A stretch of 64,000 bases of DNA. Origin: Larus michahellis. Lineage: Eukaryota > Chordata > Aves > Charadriiformes > Laridae. A model generated the notes under the pieces. That model was not told the origin of the DNA and did no database searches. It was given only the letters and a program-made list of their open reading frames with translations. Below are positions 28,061 to 40,000 of the stretch, piece after piece (the first letter of the stretch is position 1; each line of letters opens with the position of its first letter). Both the position numbers and the translations under genes were made by a program. The stretch covers positions 7,462,501 through 7,526,500 of the forward strand of contig NC_133910.1 of assembly GCF_964199755.1 (NCBI RefSeq), given 5' to 3'.

Positions 28061-31000
28061 GAGTAGAGACACGCACTTTATTTTATTATTGGACTTCACT
28101 TCTTTATTTATTTTTCTTTCTCTGGCTGTGTTTCCTGGCGTAGGTGAGACTATTGAACTTATTTCTGCGGTGGCACCGGTGCTGAGGATGTGACTGAGCA
28201 CTGGGGGATGGGGGCGGCATGGAGAAAACCATGTTTTGTTTGTTAAAAGACAAATGATAACTGACAGAAATAAAAAGGCAAATAGACGGGGCTTTCCTAA
28301 AAACTGCAAGAGAGAAAATAACTGTCTTAGATAGGAGCAGTTGTCCCCGATGAGCTGAGATTTGTAGAACTAACACGAATTCTCTGAGATGATGCATTTT
28401 TTTGCAGTTACTGTTCTCTGTAAAGCCTCTGGAAAGTCAAAGCAATGGGATGTGAATTTAAGAAGAAAGTTAATTCCTTATTTAATAAATTATAGTAATT
28501 ATCCTTATAAAGGCATATGTCTCTGAGGTGAATGTGGGAATCTTTCTGTTCTGCTGGAAATACGAATCTCTCAGTCTTTCTTACCATTTTCTTATGTCTT
28601 CTACTATAAACAAAGCTGCCCTTAAAATGCCAGTATGGGACTGGCTGTGAGAGCACGGATGCATCTTACACCTTTAAAAGTATGGTTTTTCTGGTATAAA
28701 TATCTTGGCTCTGAGACTAGAACAATCTGGAGCAGCAAACGTGAAGATGAGCTGCTGTAAATGCTGTTAAGAGGGTTGTGTTTTTTTGTCAGCACGGATA
28801 TTTTGATCCGTGTTTGTCCCTCTTTACAGCCCTAACAGATATAGCTGTGTCAGCAGTCATGCTTAGAGGTGGGCCTGACCTTGCAATTGCCTGAAGAAGT
28901 GCCTGCCAGTTTCTTCAGACTTTTCTCTCATGTCTGCTCCACCCTCCTTTAGGACCGGAGAGTCCTCCTCGGCTCGCTTCTTCCTCCTCGTGTTTTAAAT
29001 ATGAAGGCTGTGCCTTATTTTTCCATCCAGTTCTTGCAGTTAGGGGGCACCATTTACAGTTATGGCCTGTCTGGCTCCGTGTGGGAGGCATCGGTTTTGG
29101 AAAAATGTGCTTTAAGCTACTGAGAAAACTCCCTGGTTTTTAAAACTTCTTTTTTTGTTGTTGTGTTAAATGTAGCTGCTGATCTAGATCGCTCATTTCT
29201 ACTGACGAGTGCTGCATAATTCTGTAGAACTGCAGTCATCAGCTCCTGGGCTTTTTTTATGCTGCTTGACAGGCTTTATGTGGGCTTGGTGCTAAGGAGT
29301 TCTCTCTGACCTCAAATTCCTTGATAGACAATCTGTCAGCTTTGGAAATTCCAGGAGAGTGGAAGAAAGAGGATACAGTGCCGGTGTATGGTATCTTCTA
29401 ATGCATGTATATCAGCACTTCAGCTGTTCTTTGCTCCTCTTTTTTATACTTGTTAGATGCCTGGAGCTGAAAGGTACAGTTTTTATTGGGTTCTTATGAT
29501 TAATGCCTTCTTTTCCAGGGGTTTGCCACCACCGCAACAGCAACAGATGCTGAGCTTACGGGCAACAAATCAACCATCGCTGCTCAATGCCAATCCTATG
29601 CTTCAGCGGGCCTTACTCATGCAGCAGATGCAAGGTACCGTCGTTATGGGAGACGCTTGCTTATTGGAGTTATTTAATCATCCTTCATGGACTGAAACCA
29701 TAGTATGGTTATTTCGTGCCGAACCGTTGCAGTCCTTGTATTTGGCAGTTCTGTTTGTCTTTCTTTTTTTTTTTTCCTCATCTTCTAATTTGTCCCTATT
29801 CCACATCACAGAGGTTCTTCAATTGTTGAAAATCCCATGTGCCCAACTGTTCACTACTGGGAATAGCACTAGAAGGTATCGGGTTAGATACTAAATATGT
29901 GCTTTCCCTCATACACTTGGTGGAGAGAGTATTCTGCCATCAATATATTTAGATAAAATACTTAGATTTGCATTATTTGTTTGTCTTGGTTGGAAAGTTA
30001 CAACAATTTATTTCATTGTCTGTTACACATGTGCTAACCTTGTTTGCAGTGTCTGCTTGTCTTTGCCCAAACTTCCTGCAGTACAAACAAATGAAGTATA
30101 TTGTGGTGGAAAATGGTTTGGGTTTAAATTACTTTGTGAAATTTCTATCCCCTGAAATGACTGTCATTTGTGTGGTGGATAATATCACTGTTCTTCCATC
30201 ACTGTGTTTCCACAAGTGGATTTTTTTGCCAGATGTGATGTTTTCAAAACAAATTCATGAAGCTGCCTTAGTAATAGCATTGCTGACATAAAGATATTGG
30301 GAATAAAGCTGTGTTTTTATTTTTGCTCATGTCTTAACCTGTCAGCTCTTTTCAACACAGAAAATCAGTACCTGGGATAGTTTTAAAGTGCCTAGTTTAG
30401 ATTAATGCCTGCAATTTTAATCTCGCCTGTGAATCATGCCCAGATGTGAAGACAATAGATTTATTCTGCATGTTGTTAACGCTCCTTTTGTTCTCTCTTG
30501 CCCATTTAACGAGAGGGCTCTCTAGTGACTCCAGTGGCTCTCTACAGATCTCTGTCAGGTTGTAGGAAAGCTGGCAGTGAAAAAGGGTAAGCCACGCTCT
30601 GAAGATTGGTGTATGTATTTGTGTCAGGAAAGAAGTCTGACTCCACTTGAGTCAGCCATACTCCTTTCAGATATGTTTGATGTTAGCATGGGCTCACCTT
30701 TTCCCTAAAGCAAAATCTCTTATTGAGAAGTTGTATTTAAATAGTATGCTAAGGGCCTGAGGCAAATGAGATACGAGAGCAGGATAAGGTGTGTGTAATG
30801 AACACTCTACGTGCACTTTGACTTTGCGTTGTTCCTCTTCTTTTCACCTCTACATGCAGAGTTGAGTTGTGACGTCTCTTTCAATAATCTACATCAGCTA
30901 GCCACACGTAACATGTAATATGGTTGCAGTGTCTGGTGTGGCCCTTCTTAGGGGTATGAATTTTTTTTGTTCATTCAGGTTTGGGTTATGTGTAAGAATA

Positions 31001-34000
31001 TCTCATGCTGTGTACCTCTGTACCTGCAAAACATCAGCATAAATAATTAATTGACTGTATGTGGCTTCAGCAATGGGAATAGGAAAATATAAATACTTCA
31101 AGTTGAAATAGATGTATGGTTCTTTAAAGGCCCTAAACTGAGAGCAGAAGATAACTTCTTGTTTTATAGATATCTTTTTAATACAGCTATGGCTTTTTAC
31201 AGCAGGAGGTTATTTATGGTAAGTAATAAGAGATTAGATTACTTTTGAAGACAAATGTCGGGGAGTATTTCCTATTGTGTTGCAGGCTTCAAACAGTGTA
31301 GCTTGGTTTTTCAGCTTTTGGAGTGCCTTTCTCCAAACTTCTCTGGCCTCTTTTGACAGCTTCTAAAAAGCCAGAGTATGTGCTAATTCAAGTGTGAGGT
31401 AAAAAAAATTGGAATATGAATCCAGGTTTCCAGAATGGTGGACAGCTTCTGAGGGTGTGGCTGAAGCATCTGGTCACTTCCATGGGGATAACAAGGACGG
31501 CCGTCGTAAGAAATTGTTGAGACTTAGTTAATAGTCTGTGGATGCTGAAAAGAACTGTTCAGAAAGCAGAGCATTATAATTGGAAATGGCAGTCTCTCAA
31601 GTGTCGGCATTTAGGCTGACATGTTGAACTTGCATGACAACCAGGTGGCAGAGAGGACTGTGGAATATTTTGTTTGAAAAGTCCAGTGTTGTTTTAAATG
31701 AAATGCTGTTACTGGCTTGTGATAAACAGCATCCGTACTCTGGTGCGAGCTGCCAGCTGCACGAATGTGGGATGAATTTTCCTTTTTTACAGAGAATTTC
31801 TGTAAAGCGAGACCTTGTTTGTTGCAAACACAAGTGCTAGTGTGCTTAGATCAAATAATTGCTCTAATGATTTTAGCCTGCAGTGACAATTACAGTTAAA
31901 TAGTCTGATACATAGTAATAGTTGCTATCACATCAAATTCTGTTTGGCGGGTGCTGAAGAGGGTAGAGCATAGAGCACCCATATGGTGCCCAATAAAGTA
32001 CAGGGTCTCATGTGGAGGAGCCCTTCCCCTCTCTATCTGCTGTTTGTACAGGTGGAAGATTTTCTCTCGCATTCGCACACTGCAGGATGGTGATATGCTG
32101 TGTGTTTGCCTTTATAGGAAACCTGCGTGGATTTAACATGACAGCGCCGGCACTGCAGCAGTTTTTCCCTCAGGCTACAAGACATTCCCTCTTGGGGCCA
32201 CCACCTGTTGGGGTCTCATTAAAGCCAACTCGACTGGGCTTCCCCAACCTTCCCTTCCCGCGGCAGAACCGGACCTTTCGTAAGGTGGGCTTGTAGTTTC
32301 CAGCTGTTCGGGAGCTTCGTGTTCCTTTTGCACTTGCGGCAGTTGACTGTATTGTACGTGGAGAGCAAAAGAGAAAGGACAGAGCCTTACAATGAAAACT
32401 ACATTTTGCACCATGCTGCTGACACAGAAATGCAGAAATAAGTCCATCCCTAAGGTTCTTGTGGTGCATGTTTACATATATGATGCAAAGGTTTCTTGTC
32501 ACTTGCCCAAGAGAGAATTCCTCGTAGCAGAACTGTTTAAACCTAAGATATAAAAGGGGCCTTCAAAATTACCAGCTTCGAAGTAATTGCAATAGAAGAA
32601 ATCCTGTCTGAGTGTGTTGCTCTTCACAGAGGCCAGAGTTCTGCCCCATTAGCCTTCCAAAGCAGTTTGTTGTTCCCAAATGACTTGTTCCTACCATGGA
32701 CATGTCACTTTGCCTCTTTGGGCTGCTCTCCCTCGTTTTAAGATCAGGATCATGGATTTTGTAAAATCAACAATTTTGGTTTTGTAAAAATCTTTCTCAC
32801 TTTCCACCATTAAGGTCTCTCTTGTGTCCTGGAAATGGTTCTTGGTTTAATTGTCTGGTACATCCCTCCTCTTTGATTAGCTTTTGCATATTTGGTCCCA
32901 TTCTGTCAAAAAGATGTGCTGGATAAGGTAGACTTCCACTCTTGGACTGACTTTTCTCCATAGTTGAAAGGAAGGTGGATTATTTGTGACTATTCTTTTT
33001 CCCTCCCCTTGGACGTCTTGCCAGAGTGTCTCTAAAGTGATCCTACTCTATGCAAGCAGTTGGGTCTTTTACAGCTGCTACTTAAAGCACTGAAGAAATG
33101 TCATGGGCTGCCTATGGAATTAAAGTGCAGTGCCTTGTTTACCATGTAAACTTGCAAGAAGCAAGACAGTCCATTGTAAACCATCTATTCCTTTCCATTG
33201 CATGAGCTGGAATTCCTATTCCTGTCTCACAGTAAAAGTCTGGTGCTCTGGGCAGTGTGTTGGGTTTGAGGAAGGACCGAGAGCTGGCAGTGACTCTCTG
33301 TCCATTGCAGGACTTCCAGAGGGTCCCTGACAGGAAGCGGGAACTAGATCCTGGTTCTTCATCTCAGACACAAGGTGATGAGAAAATGGAAATCCCAGAG
33401 GGAGGGCGAGCAGGGTCAGAGCAGAACAACTCCTTGCCATCCACAGGTAAGGGGGAGCCTGTAGAGAAACAAATGCTTCTAGACATTATAAACTTCTCTT
33501 TGCTACTCCTGCAACAAAGACTGGAGGGGGCTTTAGTATTGATCAGCTACATTTCTCTCCATTTGTGAATAAACTGCCTATGGCAGCCCTCTGCTATGTG
33601 CTTCATATATCCTTTTTTCCTGGATATTTTTGGTTTTTATAAGCTAGCTCCATATCTCTTGCATGGAAGCCTCTCGGAGGTCACTTTGACAGCAAGCCCC
33701 ATTTAAGATCGGGGGCAAAAAAGTAAAAGTGGTTTGAAATGAAAGCTTCCATGTTGTCTTACCTGTGCTGAACTCAGCATCTCATGAAGTCAAACACGTG
33801 AAGCAAAATCAGTTGCAACCAACATGCTAAGAACAAGATGAGTTGGAAGAGTACTTGTACTCCAGTTGTCAGAACAGAAACTGCTGGCACTGAATCTCTT
33901 GCAGTGTCAGATACAATACAGATGTGGGAATGCTGGGAATGTTATTTCTGACTGAAGAGTGCCTAATCTAAAAATGCAGGCGTATGATGAGGCTGTGACC

Positions 34001-37000
34001 AGTGTATATGCAGTGGGGAAAATTACCTGATTAAATGATTGCTGTCAGGTAGGTATGCCACCTTGGCTTATATTAATGTTCCTATGATCTGTGTTCTTGT
34101 CACCTAGGTCTAGCACTAAGACCCGCTTAGTAGACATAAAGGTAGATTTCTTTCTGGACGACACCTCATACAGTGACATCTGCAATAAAACTGGAATCTC
34201 TTAGGTCATTATCTAACCTTGTCGCTACAATTCTCGAATTCAGAATAACCAAGTGTATGGTATTATTTGCTCTAGTAGAGTTTTATTGCCATTGGCCATT
34301 CAGTTAGAGAATATGCTGAAGGTGGCATGATCTGCTTTGCTAAGGAGATCTCCTTCTGTGTTCCTGCAGAGACAAGAATTCCAACGGAATCTGTATTGAA
34401 CACTGAGCCTGCGGCAAAAAGACTGAAGAGGTATTTATTGAATGGGGTTTTGAAATAGTTACTGGGTTTAGAATTAATGTCTATTTTTATTTTCTAATAA
34501 TTAGGGCTGTACTGTACTGGCCTGATGTCTAGCATGTAGGAGGTATTTCAGATGCTTGTGGACAATTCAGAAAATCTCATAGTGCTGAGATCCCGGGTGT
34601 TGTAGGGTCTCTTCTGTGGGTGATCCAACTATGGGAATGAAAAATAAGAGAAGCAGCTCATGTAAACACGCAAGAAAGTGGAGTTTGCTCATGTATTCTC
34701 CTGCCAGGATTCTTGTAAGAAGCAGAGAGGTTCTTTTCTATTCTGATATATTTCTCTAATTTTCTTCCCTAAATGTCAAAAAGGGAAGTAAGCAGCCACG
34801 TATCAGCAGAGAGGAAAAGCCTTGGAATATATCCAAGCCTGTATCCACGAGTGTTGAGTTCTGTATCCCTTCTGCAAAGATTGTCTTGCCAGTACTCCTG
34901 TCTGTTGGGTAAAAATAGACAAAGGCAATCCTATTATCTGCAAGGGATGCAGCGTGCAGGCATGCTGGCCATGGCAGGTCCATCTTGGCGCTGCCTGCCT
35001 CTCCAGGTGCAGGAAAGAACAGACAAGGCTGTATTGCCATCTAGTGGGAAGGCACATCATGGAGCTCCTGGTGCCATCTGTATGGTGCCATGCCGTACCT
35101 CTCCCAGAACTGTCACTGTTAGCGGGTGCAGAGGGAGAAGAGGAGGGAGTGAATACAGATTTCTGGAGGCATTGATTTGAGAATTCTCCAACATATGTTA
35201 ATGACTATGAGTCAGGACTCCTGGGTCCTCTTATCTTCCCTGTTAACAATTTACTGCATGGTTTCAGAGAAGTTTCTTCACCTCTCTGTTTCCCATCTGT
35301 AGATTAGAGATTAATGGCTAGCTTTAGGGAGAATATTCCAAGATTACTTTGATGTTCAGATATTACCTTGATCATGTAAAACATTAAAGAGTGATAAATA
35401 TTATGTGAGCAGGGACCATCGTGAATTATGAACTCTGATTAGCCAGAAAGTGAATAAATTCAATTAAAGCTAAGTCAAATGCGTTTGAGCGTATGCTTTG
35501 TTAATCTGTTTGCCAAAGCTAATTTAATTTTAATTACATTAATATTTAGTAAGGTATTAATCAAAGTCCTGTTACATACACTGAAAAAAGAATCAAGTCT
35601 GAGGAATGACAGATCTCACTGCAGCAAGCCTGCTATTAGTAAAATCCCTTCCTAGGCAGTAGTTGGGGGCTGCTAGATTTGATGCATATATTATGGCTGG
35701 TATTTACTTAGAATAGCTAATTCCTTAGCTTTTTTTTTTTTTGAAATATTTCTGTTTACTTCTAATGAACAGATAACGGATCTCTGAAAAAAAATAGTTT
35801 ACTGTTCTCATATTGTCCTTCATAGATGAGAAGGGCACTCCCCCCATCCATGTCACAGACTTTTGTTTCATGCTTCATTGTTCCATTTACCTTTGGCCAG
35901 GAATACCAGCCTCCTTCTTCATTTCAGGTTTTTCCCACTTCTGCCTTTTCTCCTATGTACCATCTGTAATGCCTGGAACAACATCCTCATTCCAGTGCAG
36001 AAAGCACTCATCATCTTCAAATTCTCCTTGAACACCCACTTCTAGCATGGCCTGACAAGTATCCATATAATACCATTTCCTCCTTAGATCATGCTCGTGA
36101 TGGCTTTTGCTCCCTTAGATTGCTCCTTAGATTTGCAGTTTAGCCTGCAAACCCTTGCCCTGGAGTGCTGTCACCATCTGTGTGTGGTATAGCGTTGAGC
36201 CTGCTGGCAGCACTTGACAAATAATGTTAATGCCAGCCACTCTTGTTTTCTTCGTGTTTGCACTGCCCAAACCCTGATGCATATTTATAGCCATGTAACC
36301 CAGTTACATTATCACTTACCAGCCTGGTAAATTATGTGGGGGGTGTGTGTGTGTTTGGATCCCTGGATGCAGTACCTGCACAGTTTGTATTCTTGCTTGT
36401 GTAGAATGTGTTGCTCCCTGTTGGCAGAAGGACACCAGCGGGTGGGATACCGAGCTGGCCTGAGACAGAAGACATTCAAGCCATGGCAAAAAGTGTTAGC
36501 CCTGATGGAAAAATGGGGGGATGGAGAAAGACATTGTAAAGTACACTTTGTGCCCTCTGCAAGTCAACCATTTATTCACAGCAGTCCCCTCAGGATCTTT
36601 TTTCTCCTTAGCAGATCACCAGTACCAAATAAAACAAAGCAAAGTCTTTTTTATTTGTGTCTTGTACAACTCCACTTCCCCCACAAGCAGAACTGTAGGG
36701 ACTCTGGAATGAAACACGACTGATATGAATAGAGCAGGTAGTTATGATGAAGGTAGGAATGAAACACGACTGATATGAATAGAGCAGGTAGTTATGATGA
36801 AGTCCCTGTAAGACACCATTGAAAACCTGTTCAGTTCTGACAGGTCTCTGCATGTTGCCTCATGCACAGAGCAGCTTGGAGTGCTGTCCAGGTTTTGCAG
36901 TTTCCCAGCAGGTCACCAGTCAAGACAGGAGTGAGCTCTCAGAGCTCTTATTAAGAATATTTCCTGTATCAACTTATTTCCCTGCCGGCTTCTTGCAGGA

Positions 37001-40000
37001 GAGGGCAGTGATCCAAAAATCAGTTCTAACATTCTTGTCCAGATTGTCTGCTGTTTCTGAATCTATTCTAGAATGCCCACTCTTTGTTGTTTTTATTTAT
37101 TTCTGCCGAATCCTTGCCTGAAATACCACTTGCAGTAGCTTATTGATTTGAGGGTTTAGTGGAGAGTGTAGTAGTGTAGATCCCAGCCTGTGCCTTGGTG
37201 TGTCTTTTGAATCTCTTTGTCTGTAACATGGCAAATAAGGTTATTTTCTTGATATCCTTGAAGTGTAACTGAGGAGTCTGCATTGGTGGATGCAACAGGC
37301 AGCAAGGACGCAGAAGAGTCAAGCACCCGTGTCCAAGCTGACGGTGAGTTGCTGGGCACTGTGATTTGCACTTCTAGGGCACTCCTTGCTGGAACTCCAC
37401 CTGTGGATCAGCATCTGTAGATCCTGTGGGTCTTGTCAGAAATGTCCTTCCTCCAGTCATAGAGAATGGGGAAAGGAGGAGAAAATTTAGGAACAAAATC
37501 TCAACATCAGTCCCCTAAAACCTGTTGCCTACCAAATGCAAATGATGGGAAGTTTCCCTCTTTAATAAGGATTTCTTTGGAGAAAGGTTTGCGAGCTGGG
37601 CTTACGGCCACCAGCACTGCGAGGAAAGCTCCCTGACTTCATTGACCTGCTGCTTTGTTTTTTTCAGTCATTGCTATTTTGATTTAAGGCAGCTAAAAGG
37701 ACGCTCTCTTCCTAGGTACAGATAATGCAAAGCAGTACACAGCTGAAGATCTCTCTAAAGAGAGGAAATTCTCTGAGGAACCAAAGGCTCCTGAGGTGAG
37801 TAGACATCACTCCATGCAGGCTGGGGTGGTGCAGAACATCCAGCCTCCCCCTCCATCCCAGAGAAACCCGTTGCCACTGGGAACCAGATGGCACCCACGT
37901 CTGGAGCTCTGTCTCCTGCTGTAAGCTGTTGTCCCTGGCAATAAGGCATAATATGTCTGCAATTAGTGCGTAGTCTGCTCTGACTTGCTGCTTTTGTACC
38001 TCTCCTAGCCTGTACCTTACCTACTGCTGGCTGTTTGCGAATGCTGGGGTTCGTTAAGATTTCAGTATTCATCTGGAAAGATGGAAAGTTGAATTGAAAG
38101 AGCCACTGAAAAATACATGTATTGAGGGCCATAGCTAAATGCATCCTTTATGTTGCTGAAGAGCAGATGTAAAAAGATTCAGGTGATGGTAGTAAAGATG
38201 CAGCTGCTGTGGCACTTGCCGTCACAGCAGGCAAGAGCAGAAAGTGGGAGCCTTTTGAAAGGTGGCTTGGAAAAATAAGACACGGGTGAAGCCAGCGACC
38301 TGAGAGTCTTTGGCATGAAATACCTTGCCCACGTGCTAGAAGTTAAGCCAGGCCCTTACACTGGCTAAATCTGTAAGCAGACAAAGATTTAACCCATGGT
38401 GTGAAGCAGACTTGATAGTCTTCCTTAATTGGATACATTAGTTGATGTGATCGAAAGTATCATCCTGCCCTTGTTTGAGTACCTTTGTCCATGGGCTGTG
38501 GTGCTGAGTTGCCTTTAGTTCTGCAGTGGAGAAACGTGAGCTGGTTGTGTCCCTTACCAGCGCGTTGTTTTTTGCTCCAGTCTCCAGACACTGGACCACA
38601 AAATGTCTACAGAGGCTATAGAAACAACCATCTGTACTAATAGGCCTGGTACTATGACCCAGGGATTGCTGATTTAGCAGTGCTGGGAGAACACGTGTGT
38701 ACGAGAGTCTTTCTGATCAGCTTCCTGTAGATTCAAGCTTAAATGCGTTTTCTTAAGGGGTAGAGAGCTTAGGTCGCATACAAAAAGCAAGTGTAATTTT
38801 TAGTGTCTTCTACTGAGAGACTGGACTTAATCTTGACTCCTTCTTTTGGCAGGTGTTGAGCTCTGGAGGTTCACTGAAAGTGACTATCCAGCAGAGCAGT
38901 GAGAGCAGAGCTATCAGTACAACGGCTCTGAAACCAGGGCACTGGACCTGTGAGGTGGGCACAGCTGATCCCAGCCCTGAATCAGTCCTTAAATTCTACT
39001 GTTACATCTGCAAGACCAACTGCTGCAGTCAGCAGGTAAAAATCCACAGGTCTGTCTGTGATATGGGTGGTCAAGAGAAGTGAATTTGATGGCCAGCTGC
39101 TGTGGGGAGGTGCAGCAGGAGACTTGTTTGCAAGGGCTCGTGCTTCAGGAGCAAGGAACATACAAAAATGATGACAAGCATGCAGATAAAATAAACCGCT
39201 CCTGAGGAGCTGGCAAGCAACCTGCTAGAGAGCGAATGTGGGTGGATCCACAGGCAGCCATGCTCTTAAGCTTTTATACCATTTCATTGTTAAACAGCAG
39301 TCAAGAGAATGGAAAGCATAGCTCATACCTGTTATTTTCTGTATTTTGAATACATTTAAATGGATTTTTCTCCTAACCTCTCTCTTAGAATTTCCAGTCC
39401 CACATGGCTGGAATTCAGCACCAGCAGCGACTTGGGGAGATTCAGCACATGAGCAATGTTTGCTTTGTTTCGCTACTGCCCATGGTGAAGGAGCAGAAGG
39501 TGCTGTCAGAGAAAGATGGGTAAGTGTTGATCTGTGCTAGAAAACACAATTTGAATGTGGACCCACATGGATTCTAAAATTCCTCACTGCACCAGAGTGC
39601 CCTTGTGTTCTAGGTAAGATACAAAATCCCTCTGGTTTCAGTGGCCTTAATCTCCTTCAGGCAACTTTCTTCCTGCTGAAGGATCCCAGTGTTGACTTTG
39701 ACCTGCTGTGTGGTTTTTAATACAGTAGATCAGGTCAGACACTTGTTTTAACTGCGCCTTTCTGTCAGTGTGAGCTAAAGCAACCTGTATAAATGGCTGG
39801 GAAGGGGAGAAGATAAATCTGAGCCTGTAAAGATAGGAATTCTGGGGAAGACAATGCCAAGAACAGATTGTGGTATTCCATGGAGAATGTAAAAAGGTGT
39901 GACTTACAGATATATCTGTTGTCACTTCAGAGAGACCCAGCAGCGATGGTGTAACACTTGTCAGATACACTTCACAGGGGATCTAATCAAACATCGCAGG

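Noticed and set aside
26784-28309. Minus-strand frames of 259 and 284 codons over the CIZ1 promoter
   Set aside because: Antisense to the CIZ1 CAG-rich exon and CpG island. The Cys/Trp/Leu-rich and poly-Leu text is the reverse reading of Gln codons, with no family resemblance.
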